Of a DNA stretch of 64,000 nucleotides, positions 1 through 9,380 are shown piece by piece. The stretch lies in contig CAWDWP010000001.1 of the NCBI GenBank assembly GCA_963806045.1, positions 868,001 to 932,000 on the forward strand, in the 5' to 3' direction. The position numbers were made by a program, and so were the translations under genes. The notes below the pieces were generated by a model that had not been told where the DNA came from, ran no database searches, and worked only from the letters and a program-made list of their open reading frames with translations. The DNA comes from DATCHW01 sp963806045. Its GTDB lineage: Bacteria; Bacteroidota; Ignavibacteria; Tepidaquicellales; Tepidaquicellaceae. The stretch's first letter is position 1, and every line of letters begins with the position of its first letter.

Positions 1-376
1 GTTCCTCCCTGTCCGCAAGTGATTTATTGTTAAACCTGAATCCTGAACCGTCTCCCCGGAATCTGGGTATGATGTGTAAATGCACATGGGGAACTTCCTG
101 TCCTGCCGCTCTTCCGTCAGATAAATGGAAATTAATTCCATCGGGTCTGATTTCAGATTTCCTTATTGCCTCAGCTATTCTGATACCTGTAACGAACATC
201 TTAGAAGACAAATCTTTTTCAACATCTTTGATAAATTCCAAATGTTTCTTTGGTATAATCAGTGTATGTCCCTTATTCACCGGAAACAAGTCCAGAATTA
301 CAATCAAGTCATCATCCTCGAGAATCCTGCTTGCAGGGGAATTTCCTTTTATAATTTCACAAAATATACAACTCAT
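1..376 (-). CDS. HIT family hydrolase, C-terminus cut by window edge
   Basis: Nucleotide-binding HIT (histidine triad) protein that hydrolyses nucleotide phosphoramidates or related dinucleotides; the exact substrate is unknown. The reading starts at an ATG (complement of 374-376). It shows a CxxC pair at residues 3 and 6, the usual zinc pair of bacterial HIT proteins, then PKKH near residue 43. The triad HVHLH lies at residues 97-101 and is followed by IIPRFRGDG. About 125 residues are visible and only the last few should be missing, since family members are about 110-140 residues. Plus-strand readings over the same bases have no recognisable domain and are shadows. The upstream 218 bp separates it from the divergent kelch gene. 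Confidence 0.93.
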   Translation of the reverse strand, partial: MSCIFCEIIKGNSPASRILEDDDLIVILDLFPVNKGHTLIIPKKHLEFIKDVEKDLSSKMFVTGIRIAEAIRKSEIRPDGINFHLSDGRAAGQEVPHVHLHIIPRFRGDGSGFRFNNKSLADREE

Positions 377-471
377 AATTTATATTTATTTAAATCCAGT
401 TTATAAATAATTTATATTAAATGGAATATTAATATGAATACTATATTTAAAAAGCAATAAACAGATAATAA

Positions 472-594
472 TTTCTATTGCAATTTAAAATTAGTTCAAT
501 TAAAATAAAAATGGTTAGCAAATTATTTTTTTTCAATAATTAAATGCAAATTATTTTAAATTTTCAAAACTAAACAGTATAAGGAGATAAATTT
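472..594 (+). promoter_or_regulatory. Upstream region of first kelch gene, duplicated at 2672-2800
   Basis: AT-rich leader ending in a good Shine-Dalgarno sequence (AAGGAGA, about 7 bases before the ATG at 595). Most of the block recurs, with scattered changes, directly in front of the second kelch gene, so the duplication carried its own control region. I cannot assign exact promoter boxes. Confidence 0.5.
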
Positions 595-2541
595 ATGCAA
601 AAAATCTTTTCAATTGTTCTTGTAGCTTTATTAGTATTAGCTGTCAATTTAACTTTCGGACAAGCTATAAAAGTTTCACCGGTTTCCTTTCCTACGACAG
701 TTGACGTAGGTCCCCAATGTTCAGGCGGACAAATTCACGATGACGGTGTGGCAGAAAATGGATACGGGTGGAATGCTTCGGCAGGAAATCCGAGCGGTTG
801 GTGTTCAAAATTTATTCCAACTGTTTATCCATACAAATTCACAAAGTTTTGTGTGGGATTAACCAGACTCTCAACCGGAGTTGCAAACTTTACTTTTACA
901 ATAACTATGTGGAAAAGTGTTAATGGAATGCCTACAGTACCATTCAATACAGTATTTATGGATACTGTGACTGTAACTGCAGCGGGACTTCCGGTTTGGC
1001 CGGCAGTTTCATTTTTCGATTTTCCGCTTCCCAGCACATGGGCACCGGTAACCGGAACAGATAGTGTATTTATCGGAATTAAGTATAATCCTGTAACAAT
1101 GACGGGAGTATTTGTTGCGTCTGATGAAAGCACTACAACAACATTATGGCCCGGTTATTGTACGGTTGCAGCAGGTCCGTGGACAACTATTCAGTCTAAC
1201 GCGTCGTTTGCAGCCTATCGTTCATTATTATTCAGAGCAGAAGGTGGTTCTTCTGCACCGACTCCATGTTCAAATTTTTCATCGTTATGGACTACAGGTT
1301 TAGCTGTTATTCCTGACGGTGCGACAAATTGCTCGCGTGTTATACCTTCAGGTATAATAATTAATGACACGGGTTATGTTTATGTTATGGGCGGTGGAAC
1401 ACCTGTCAATATAAACAGATGTTATAATACAGTTACAAATACCTGGTCAACAAAAACAGCAATGCCGATAGCACTTGCAACGACAAATGGAACAACCATC
1501 AAAGATTCTATTTATGTTATCGGAGGTTATATTGGAACAGGTACAAGCAGCGGTGTTTATAAGTATAATCCGCGAACAGATAGTTGGGTGACTAAAGCTT
1601 CTATGCCGTTAGCAACCAATACAGCCGATATGTGTATAGTCCCCTGGAGAGATTCTCTGATTATATGTGCCGGTGGTGGACCGGGATTATTTAGTTCAAG
1701 CGCCGCTACCACAGCAGTTAGATATTATAATGTATATACTAATACCTGGGTTGATCTTTCAGGTTCATCACTTTTACCGGTCGCACAGGCTATGATGGCA
1801 AGCACGATTGTAGGAGATACTATTTATATATTTGGCGGATATACAATCGCTAACATAACAGTAGGTACGGCTTATAGAGGAATTATAACCCCCGGAAGTC
1901 CGATATCTATAACCTGGACAGCTATTGCTTCATTACCCGGTACATTCAATACTACAGGTAAGACATATAGGTCCTCAGCGGCTACGATAAAATCTGTTAA
2001 TGGAGGTGTCTTGATAGTAGGAGGAGCGGACGATGTAGGTAACTATAACGGGACTGCATACCTTTACAATCCTTGTGGTAATACCTATACTACATTGACT
2101 TCTGCAGCAGGTAGTGCAAAGAGCAATATGGGTGCTCGTTTATATGCGTTCAGAGACAGCGTAATATATTTAGCAGCAGGTTATAACGCTGCAGGTCAAA
2201 CATCTGTTCTGAAATTTGCGGCAAGGTGTTATAATTGTGTTGTTTCCGGAATTATTGGCAATAATGGAGAAATACCTGAAGCGTATTCATTATCACAAAA
2301 CTATCCGAATCCTTTCAATCCGGAGACGAGAATTAACTATGCTTTACCAAAGAGCGGACTGGTCACACTGAAGATTTTTGATATTCTCGGAAGAGAAGTC
2401 ATGACTTTGGTTAACGAAATGAAATCAGCCGGAAACTACGCTGTAGATTTCAATGGTGCCAATTTATCAAGTGGTATTTACTTCTATTCACTTAAAGTCG
2501 GGTGACTTTACGTCAGTTAAGAAAATGACTTGATTAAATAA
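595..2541 (+). CDS. Secreted kelch-repeat protein with type IX sorting domain (frameshifted near 3' end)
   Basis: Likely exported surface protein of unknown ligand. Residues 1-24 form a signal peptide ending near FGQA. Residues 25-220 are a Cys/Trp-containing module shared almost unchanged with the next gene. Residues about 225-540 contain kelch-type repeats (YVMGGG, YVIGGYI, IICAGGG, YIFGGYT, ending before a Cys pair), expected to fold as a beta-propeller. The tail carries YPNPFNP followed by the sorting domain ending in SGIYFYSL. The literal reading stops at 2505. Removing one G near 2498 and adding one C near 2528 restores the same ending as the next gene, stop at 2541 (648 residues). The two small indels look like sequence errors or mild decay. 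Confidence 0.85.
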
Positions 2542-2590
2542 TAAATTATTCCCTTTGCAATATATTTGAGGGCTATTTATAAAAATTAAA

Positions 2591-2619
2591 AAAGGCGGGA
2601 AATTTCCCGCCTTTTTTTT
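2591..2619 (+). terminator. Rho-independent terminator of first kelch gene
   Basis: GGCGGGAAATTTCCCGCC is a perfect palindrome flanked by A and T runs. It is nearly the same as the terminator after the second kelch gene. Confidence 0.9.
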
Positions 2620-2671
2620 ACCTTTTTTTTCGTTACGAACACCTGCTTCTAACCTCAATTAAAATTTATTG

Positions 2672-2800
2672 TTTTTCTATTGTAATTTAATAATAGTTCA
2701 ATTAAAATCAAAAAAATGGTTTGCAATTTACTATTTTTCAGGAATAGTTAATTGCAGATTGTTTTAAATTTTGAAAACTAAAATACAAGGAGATAAATTT
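2672..2800 (+). promoter_or_regulatory. Upstream region of second kelch gene, copy of 472-594
   Basis: Matches the block in front of the first kelch gene, including a TAGTTCAATTAAAAT segment and a Shine-Dalgarno (AAGGAGATAAATTT) leading to the ATG at 2801. The conservation supports that ATG over the TTG 30 bases upstream. Confidence 0.5.
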
Positions 2801-4710
2801 ATGCAAAAAATCTTTTCAATTGTTCTCGTAGCTTTATTAGTATTAGCTGTCAATTTAACTTTCGGACAAGCTATAAAAGTTTCACCGGTTTCTTTTCCAA
2901 CGACAGTTGAAGTAGGTCCCCAATGTTCCGGTGGACAGATTCACGATGACGGTGTGGCAGAAAATGGATACGGCTGGAATGCTTCAGCAGGAAATCCAAG
3001 CGGTTGGTGTATGAAATTTATACCAACCACTTATCCATACAAATTCACGAAGTTTTGCGTAGGATTAACCAGACTCTCAACCGGAGTTGCAAACTTTACT
3101 TTTACCATAACTATGTGGAAAAGTGTTAATGGAATGCCTACAGCACCGTTCAATACAGTATTTATGGATACAGTGACTGTAACTGCAGCAGGACTTCCGG
3201 TTTGGCCGGCAGTTTCATTTTACGATTTTCTGCTTCCAAGCACATGGGCACCGGTAACCGGAACAGATAGTGTCTTTATCGGAATTAAATATAATCCTGT
3301 TACAATGACAGGGATATTTGTTGCTTCTGATGAAAGTACTACAACAACATTATGGCCCGGTTATTGTACAGTTGCAGCAGGTCCGTGGACTGCTATTCTC
3401 GTTTTACTCAACCTTTGCAGCTCTGTCGTTCATTATTATTCAGAGCAGAAGGTGGTTCTTCTGCACCGACACTTTGTAACAAAGTAGCCGGGAACTGGTG
3501 TCCGGCAAATACTTACCCGGTTCTTCCGGCTGCCACATATTTCAATTGCTCGGCATGGATAGGTGATACTCTTTATGTTCATGCTCCAACAAGTGCAGGT
3601 GTAGGAGCTTCCACAATTTACAGATATACCTGGGGTGGAACCTGGACAACAGGAGTACCTATGCCTGTTACTAAAATTGGTGGTTCAATGACAGCTTGTA
3701 ATGGAAAGTTATATTATGTCGGAGGCGGTGCAAGCTCAATTCTTACTCCTGAAGCCACGGTTTATGAATATAATCCTACAACAGGTGCATGGACAGCGAA
3801 AGCAAATATTCCATTAGCAGTAGCAGGTCATGGTGCAGTAAACTGGGGTGATAGTGTAATAGTTGTAGTCGGAGGTCCATATACAGGTGCAGCTACAAAT
3901 TTAAATGTTTACTATTACAGACCGGCTTTGAATAGCTGGGGTACTATAGTAAATTCATTACCTGCAGGTCAGGGAAGAAGAACATTTGCATTAGGTATAT
4001 GCGGTAATAAAATAGTAATGTCGTGCGGTTTTAATACTGCTTATCTCAAATCGACATATGTAGGAACAATAGGCTCCGATGCATCATCCATAACCTGGGT
4101 TGCTGGTCCGGATAATGTTGTCGCACTTAGCCGTCCGGCAGGAACCGGATATAGTAATTTATTCTTCCTATCAGGTGGTGATACAAATACGACAGCTGTA
4201 AAAAATCCTAAAGTTTTTATATTTGATGCTACTACAAATTCCTGGGCTACACATAATCCAATACTGAATAATCCTCACCCTGTATCAAACATGATGAATG
4301 GTTTGACAGCAAAATGCATCAATGATACCGTTAGATTATTTCAACCGGGTGGATATGATGTTTCAGCTTTAGGAATAAATTCTTTTGATGTCACAGGATG
4401 TGGTGGATTAATAACAGGCGGTAATATAATTACTACAGAAACTCCACAATCATATGTTCTCAATCAAAATTATCCGAATCCGTTCAATCCGGTGACGAAG
4501 ATTAACTATGCATTGCCAAAGAGCGGACTCGTTACACTGAAGATTTATGATGTTCTCGGAAGAGAAGTTATGACTTTAGTAAACGAAATGAAATCAGCAG
4601 GAAACTATTCAATAGATTTCAATGGTACTAATTTATCAAGCGGTATTTACTTCTACTCTCTAAAGTCAGGTGACTTTACAGCAGTGAAGAAAATGACCTT
4701 GATTAAATAA
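2801..4710 (+). CDS. Secreted kelch-repeat protein with type IX sorting domain (one frameshift)
   Basis: Tandem paralogue of the preceding gene. The signal peptide and the first 200 residues are almost identical to it. The kelch part is clearly different (YYVGGGA, VVVGGPY, FLSGGD, FQPGGY). The sorting domain (NYPNPFNP to the final KKMTLIK) is again close. A one-base loss near 3400, in the segment after GPWTAI, breaks the frame. Upstream reading stops at 3489 and the rest continues in another frame; restoring one base gives about 636 residues. The mosaic of conserved ends around a diverged middle suggests duplication followed by exchange or divergence of the propeller. Function beyond surface display or binding is unknown. 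Confidence 0.85.
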
Positions 4711-4760
4711 TAAATTATTCCCTCTGCAATTTTTTGAGGGGCTATATTATAAAATTAAAA

Positions 4761-4788
4761 AAAGGCGGGAATTTTCCCGCCTTTTTTT
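4761..4788 (+). terminator. Rho-independent terminator of second kelch gene
   Basis: GGCGGGAATTTTCCCGCC hairpin followed by seven T, preceded by an A run; sister of the terminator at 2591. Confidence 0.9.
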
Positions 4789-5022
4789 ACTATTTATACT
4801 CAGATCCGATGCTGCAATTTTTTAATTTCCTTGCCGTTTACGGCAATGTTGCGGTGTGACCTAAGAATGGGCTTTAGCCTAAATGTGATATTGGGATTTA
4901 GTTCCAGCAATTCTACTCACCTCAGATACTCAAACCGATTATTTTATGTGTTTTCAATAAATCAATTTAATTATAGATTGATTATAATTATATTAACAAT
5001 TGTTTAATAAAATGAAATTGAA

Positions 5023-5739
5023 TTGAAACTCGACGCTTTATTTATTGCTTCGCATCCTGATGATATTGAAATAACCTGCGGTGGAACTTGCATTAATATT
5101 GTAAAATCAGCGAAAAAAGCCGGAATAATCGACCTTACGGAAGGTGAATTAAGTTCTCGCGGCAATCCTGAATTAAGAAAAAAAGAAACAAAATCAGCCT
5201 CAAAAGTTCTGGGAATTCATTACCGCAATAATCTTGGTCTGCAGGATGGTAATATTCTGAATAATTTTCCTAACAGAATAAAACTAATCAGGGAAATCCG
5301 GACTCTTAAGCCCCGGATTCTCTTTGCTCCATATCCTTCTGACCGGCATCCTGACCATATTAATGCCGGCAATCTGATAAGGGAATCAGTTTATTTCTCC
5401 GGATTGAGGAGAATTGAAGTTGACAATCTTAAACCTCACAGACCTGATAAAGTCTTTTATTACCGCCATGCGTTTGATTTTCCTATTTCGTTTATTTGCG
5501 ATATAAGTGATGTGTTCGACCGGAAAATGAAGGCTATTATGAGCTATCGTTCTCAATTTTATAATAATAAAGCAAAAATAACAGGTGAACCGGAAACATA
5601 TATCAGCTCAAAACTCTTTCTTGACGACCTTACTCATCGTGCAGCATTTTTCGGATTCAAAATCGGTGTAAAGTATGGTGAACCATTCTTCTGTTATGAA
5701 AACTTGAAAGTTGATTCCGAAAATATTTTTAAGATATGA
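5023..5739 (+). CDS. bshB1: Bacillithiol biosynthesis deacetylase BshB1-like (PIG-L family)
   Basis: Zinc-dependent deacetylase expected to remove the acetyl group from N-acetylglucosaminyl malate, the second step of bacillithiol synthesis. The PIG-L signature HPDDIEITCGG lies at residues 10-20, GELSSRG matches the GELGTRG block of BshB1, and the second metal motif is RHPDH near residue 107. The following SGLRRIE is also typical. Length of 238 is normal. The start is a TTG at 5023, because the nearby ATG at 5012 hits a stop. The stop overlaps the next start by four bases (ATGA). A bacilliredoxin-type gene at 10609 supports a bacillithiol role rather than another PIG-L deacetylase. Confidence 0.85.
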   Translation: MKLDALFIASHPDDIEITCGGTCINIVKSAKKAGIIDLTEGELSSRGNPELRKKETKSASKVLGIHYRNNLGLQDGNILNNFPNRIKLIREIRTLKPRILFAPYPSDRHPDHINAGNLIRESVYFSGLRRIEVDNLKPHRPDKVFYYRHAFDFPISFICDISDVFDRKMKAIMSYRSQFYNNKAKITGEPETYISSKLFLDDLTHRAAFFGFKIGVKYGEPFFCYENLKVDSENIFKI

Positions 5740-6458
5740 TAAATTTTGTTGATAAGAAAATACTGGCTTTTGATATTGAAGTAGTAGCATACGATTTTGA
5801 AACTCATTATGATGATCTTACAAAAGAATATTTGTTGAAATATGCGGAAACCGATGCGGAAAAAGAAAATGTCATAAATAATCTTGTATTTAATCCTTTC
5901 ACATCTTTTGTTGCTGCTATCGGAGTGCTTGATGTGTATGAAAATAAGGGCTGTGTATGGGTTAATGCCGATAAAAAACTTAATGACTCTGTTTCACTGT
6001 CTCACGAAGGCGTCATAGCAAGGTTTGGAGATGAAAAAAATATTCTCGAAGAATTCTGGAAACTTATAAAAGGTAAAAATTACGATTTTTTCATAACTTT
6101 TAACGGCAGGGAATTTGATTGCCCGTACATAATGCTGCGTTCTTTCATAACAGGTGTAAGACCTTCTTTCAATCTTATGAAAGGCAGTGATTTTACTTTT
6201 AATCAGTATCATATAGATATGTTAAAAGAACTAACTTTTTACAAGCATTCTCCTTCCGGTGCCAGAAGGAAATTTAGTCTCGATTTCTATTGCAGGCAAT
6301 TGGGGATTCAAAGCCCCAAAGCTGACGGTATTTCAGGGGACCAAGTTGCAGAACTATATGCAAATAAAGAATTTAAGAAAATTGCTGATTATTGTATTGG
6401 TGACGTATATGCAGAAGTCGAGCTGTTCAAAAAGTGGAATGAAACTTTAAACATTTAA
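5736..6458 (+). CDS. Predicted 3'-5' exonuclease, PolB-like family
   Basis: RNase H-fold 3'-5' exonuclease resembling the proofreading domain of family B polymerases, without a polymerase domain. ExoI-type FDIE is at residues 11-14, an ExoII-like segment (TFNGREFDCPYI) near residue 120, and an ExoIII-like segment (YCIGDVYAEVELF) near residue 220, supplying the acidic metal ligands. It is 240 residues and translationally coupled to bshB1 by a four-base overlap. It precedes ybaB and recR, which fits a role in DNA repair or processing, but the substrate is unproven. Confidence 0.8.
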   Translation: MINFVDKKILAFDIEVVAYDFETHYDDLTKEYLLKYAETDAEKENVINNLVFNPFTSFVAAIGVLDVYENKGCVWVNADKKLNDSVSLSHEGVIARFGDEKNILEEFWKLIKGKNYDFFITFNGREFDCPYIMLRSFITGVRPSFNLMKGSDFTFNQYHIDMLKELTFYKHSPSGARRKFSLDFYCRQLGIQSPKADGISGDQVAELYANKEFKKIADYCIGDVYAEVELFKKWNETLNI

Positions 6459-6505
6459 ATCTTATTTTGAATAATAAAATATCTAATAATAAAAGGAGCT
6501 AATAA

Positions 6506-6841
6506 ATGAAAATGAATCAAATGCAGGGTATGTTAAAACAAGTAAAAAAGATGCAGGAAAAAATGGAACAGATACAGAGCGAACTTGAAACTAAATTAAT
6601 TACCGAAGAATCAGGCGGTGGTATGGTAAAAGTCACGATGAATGGAAAAATGCAGGTCATAAAAATCGAAATTGAAAAAGAAATTATTATTCCCGATGAA
6701 CCTGAAATGCTGGAAGACCTTATCATTGCAGCTATGAATAAAGCCTATGAAACAGCTCAGAAGATGGCAAATGATGAAATGTCCAAAGCAACTTCGGGCA
6801 TGATGCCGAATATTCCCGGACTTAATCTGCCGGGTTTCTGA
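6506..6841 (+). CDS. ybaB: YbaB/EbfC nucleoid-associated protein
   Basis: Small DNA-binding protein (111 residues) that in other bacteria forms a dimer and compacts or bridges DNA. It shows the amphipathic N-terminal helix (MLKQVKKMQEKMEQIQSEL), then ESGGGMVKVTMNG and IEIEKE typical of the family, and ends in a Met/Pro/Gly-rich tail. A clear AAGGAG sits about 9 bases before the ATG. Location directly before recR is the classic ybaB-recR arrangement. Confidence 0.95.
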   Translation: MKMNQMQGMLKQVKKMQEKMEQIQSELETKLITEESGGGMVKVTMNGKMQVIKIEIEKEIIIPDEPEMLEDLIIAAMNKAYETAQKMANDEMSKATSGMMPNIPGLNLPGF

Positions 6842-6862
6842 TAACTAAAACGAAATAACTTA

Positions 6863-7471
6863 ATGGTTAATATTTCTGATTCATTGAATTCTCTCATAGA
6901 TCAGTTGTCTAAACTCCCTCAGATCGGAAGGAAAACGGCACAGCGTCTGGCAATGTTCATAATCAAGCAGCCTCGGGATGAAGTTGAAAAACTCTCCACT
7001 GCTCTTATTGATGTTAAAACGAAAATAAAGTTTTGCAGAATTTGCTGTAACCTGACAGAAGATGAGGTATGTAAAATATGCGGCTCCGACAAAAGAAATA
7101 AGAATATTATCTGTGTTGTTGAAGAGCCGGCAGATGTATATGCTGTGGAAAAGACCAATGAGTACAAAGGTTTGTATCATGTTTTGCACGGACGGATTTC
7201 TCCGCTGGATGGAATTGGTCCTAATGATATAAGAATTCAGGAACTGATTTTCAGGCTTGGAGATTCGAATGAAAATCAGGTTAACGAATTGATTCTTGCT
7301 CTTAATCCCAATGTCGAAGGTGAGACGACAATTTTATATTTGACAAAACTATTTAAACCGTTCGATATTAAAATAACAAGAATTGCACGGGGAATCCCGA
7401 TTGGAGCAGATCTTGAACTCGCCGATTCTGTAACACTGGCGAGAGCGATTGAGGGTAGAGTTCTGGTCTGA
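6863..7471 (+). CDS. recR: Recombination mediator RecR
   Basis: Acts with RecF and RecO to load RecA onto gapped DNA. The order is a helix-hairpin-helix at the N-terminus (LPQIGRKTAQRLA), a four-Cys zinc finger around residues 58-73 (CRICCN to CKICGS), a Toprim domain with VVEEPADV, and the HGRISPLDGIGPNDI block. It ends in TRIARGIPIGADLELAD. Length of 202 is normal. It starts 21 bases after ybaB, so the two are probably co-transcribed. Confidence 0.97.
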   Translation: MVNISDSLNSLIDQLSKLPQIGRKTAQRLAMFIIKQPRDEVEKLSTALIDVKTKIKFCRICCNLTEDEVCKICGSDKRNKNIICVVEEPADVYAVEKTNEYKGLYHVLHGRISPLDGIGPNDIRIQELIFRLGDSNENQVNELILALNPNVEGETTILYLTKLFKPFDIKITRIARGIPIGADLELADSVTLARAIEGRVLV

Positions 7472-7504
7472 AATTCACCGAATGAATTTTATAAAGGAAG
7501 GAAA

Positions 7505-8272
7505 TTGAGGTTAAAAAAGAACTTGAAAAAAGAATGGTACAAGATATGGTTTTCAAATAAATTATATCTTGAACTGTATCAGCACCGCGATAATGAAGAT
7601 GCACGAAATCTTATAAACCTGATTCAGAGGAATGCGAATTTTTGTACAGGCTCAAAAGCTCTTGATATTTGCTGCGGGGCAGGAAGGCATTCCATTGAAC
7701 TCGCTAAACGGGGACTTCACGTTACAGGATTTGATCTTTCAAAATTTTTAATCACTGAGGCTAAAAGCCGTCTGAAAAGCGCAAAAGAAAAAAATATTAG
7801 TGCTGAATTTCTTATCAAAGATATGAGGTATTTTAATTTCAAACGTTCTTTCGACCTTGCCGTTAATCTCTTCACAAGTTTTGGCTATTTCGAAAAAGAT
7901 GAAGAAAATTTTCTGATATTTAAAAATGCATCCTTATCTCTCAAAAAAAATGGATGGTTTGTTTTTGATTTTTTGAATGGCGAATATCTCAAAAGGAATC
8001 TAAAAAAGATGTCAAAATCCTCTCCGGGAGGTAAATTAGTAATCCAAAAAAGGCGCATTGAAAATGATTTTGTGATTAAGGATATTATAATAAGAACAGG
8101 TAAAAAAGAAATAACTTTTACAGAACAGTTAAAGTTGTATGATTTGAATACGCTGATTAATGTTTTAGCAAAATTTAAATTGGTAACAAAGAATGTGTTT
8201 GGCGATTATTTCGGTAATAAATATGATTTTTTAAAATCATCAAGATTAATAATATTTGCTCAAAAAAATTAA
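7505..8272 (+). CDS. Class I SAM-dependent methyltransferase
   Basis: Rossmann-fold methyltransferase of unknown substrate. Motif I is ALDICCGAGRHS near residue 52, followed by an acidic strand end (VTGFDLS) and FDLAVNLFTSFGYF around the motif IV region. Length is 255. The start is a TTG with AAGGAAGG upstream. The N-terminus (WYKIWF, then YLELYQHRD) resembles a widespread uncharacterised subgroup in Bacteroidota. It is in the recR run and overlaps the next gene by 17 bases, so translation is probably coupled. Confidence 0.85.
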   Translation: MRLKKNLKKEWYKIWFSNKLYLELYQHRDNEDARNLINLIQRNANFCTGSKALDICCGAGRHSIELAKRGLHVTGFDLSKFLITEAKSRLKSAKEKNISAEFLIKDMRYFNFKRSFDLAVNLFTSFGYFEKDEENFLIFKNASLSLKKNGWFVFDFLNGEYLKRNLKKMSKSSPGGKLVIQKRRIENDFVIKDIIIRTGKKEITFTEQLKLYDLNTLINVLAKFKLVTKNVFGDYFGNKYDFLKSSRLIIFAQKN

Positions 8273-8840
8273 AATATTAATCTTTATAAGTTTTATTCTC
8301 TCCGGATGCGGTTTATTCAATACCAGGGATGTAGAACCTCCTATTGTCTCTAGGTCTAATTTTATACCACCGACAGCACCTGAAATTGTTCTTGTCAATT
8401 TCATAAACGCAATTTCCGATAAGAATGTTGATAACTATATGAAATGTTTTACGGACACAAGTTTTTCACCTAAAAAGTTTTATTATACCGCCGACATCTC
8501 GTCCCAGCTGCAGTATCCGATTTTTAGATTCTGGAACCTGAGTTATGAAAATCAATATTTCACAAATCTTCGTTCGCTTACAGACCCTTCGGCATCATCG
8601 ATTTTGTTCTTATCCAATGAAATAATAAACACTACAATTGATTCTGTTGTTTATGACTATGATTATTTGCTGAGATTTGACCATAATAAGCCGTCTGTTG
8701 CCAGAACAGTCAAAGGCAAATTGCGTTTCGTACTTTCATCTGATAACAGAAGTTTATGGTCAATAAATAGCTGGGTAGATTATAAACAAAATAGTTCTGA
8801 TACAACCTGGAGCGTGCTGAAAGCAAACTTCAGCAATTAA
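8256..8840 (+). CDS. Putative lipoprotein of unknown function
   Basis: A 194-residue protein starting at a TTG inside the end of the methyltransferase gene. MLKKIKILIFISFILSGC is a lipoprotein signal with the lipid-acceptor Cys at residue 18. The rest is a soluble domain (FINAISDKNVDNYMKCF) resembling the small alpha+beta folds seen in NTF2-like proteins, but I cannot name the family. It is followed four bases later by a second similar envelope protein, suggesting a pair that works together. Confidence 0.7.
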   Translation: MLKKIKILIFISFILSGCGLFNTRDVEPPIVSRSNFIPPTAPEIVLVNFINAISDKNVDNYMKCFTDTSFSPKKFYYTADISSQLQYPIFRFWNLSYENQYFTNLRSLTDPSASSILFLSNEIINTTIDSVVYDYDYLLRFDHNKPSVARTVKGKLRFVLSSDNRSLWSINSWVDYKQNSSDTTWSVLKANFSN

Positions 8841-8843
8841 TAA

Positions 8844-9380
8844 ATGCTTAAAAAGGTTCTTAAATATTATAACTCAAAATTTATTTATTTATTTCCGCTT
8901 CTCGTATTACTTTCCACAGGAATCTTTTCCTGTGAAAATATTTTTGCTCCGAAACTTGATAACACAAATTCAACCTCAATACTTACAGACCAGAAAACCA
9001 TAGAGGGAGTGTTTCAGAATTTCAAATATTCATACACTTTCAAAGATACATCCGTATACAGTGATTTGCTGATGCCGGATTTTACTTTTACTTATAGAGA
9101 CTATGCGTCCGGGTTTGATGTATCGTGGGATAAACCGACAGATATGAAAACTACAAGCGGTCTTTTTCAAAATACTCAGAAACTTGAAGTCATTTGGAAT
9201 AATATAATTTTTCAGACAGGTGACAGCTTATTTTATTCTGTAAAAAGAAGCTTTAATCTCACTATAACCTTCAATCCCAGCGATATTACTCATCTGTACG
9301 GATTTGTTGATATGACTTTTAAAAGACCTACAGCAGATTCGAAATGGCAAATCTATACCTGGCGTGACGAAACGTTTTAA
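8844..9380 (+). CDS. Putative lipoprotein of unknown function
   Basis: A 178-residue protein with an N-terminal hydrophobic stretch ending in STGIFSC, consistent with a lipobox (Cys near residue 30). The mature part is rich in aromatic residues and shares its overall layout with the protein before it: a short repeat-like FKYSYTFKDTSVYSDLL, a WDKPTDMK segment and a C-terminal KWQIYTWRDE. It looks like a distant paralogue. Its end overlaps by four bases the end of the convergent L,D-transpeptidase gene. Confidence 0.7.
   Translation: MLKKVLKYYNSKFIYLFPLLVLLSTGIFSCENIFAPKLDNTNSTSILTDQKTIEGVFQNFKYSYTFKDTSVYSDLLMPDFTFTYRDYASGFDVSWDKPTDMKTTSGLFQNTQKLEVIWNNIIFQTGDSLFYSVKRSFNLTITFNPSDITHLYGFVDMTFKRPTADSKWQIYTWRDETF

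Noticed and set aside
27..410. Plus-strand open readings at the left edge
   Set aside because: The minus strand encodes a clear HIT protein with CxxC and HVHLH motifs over the same bases.
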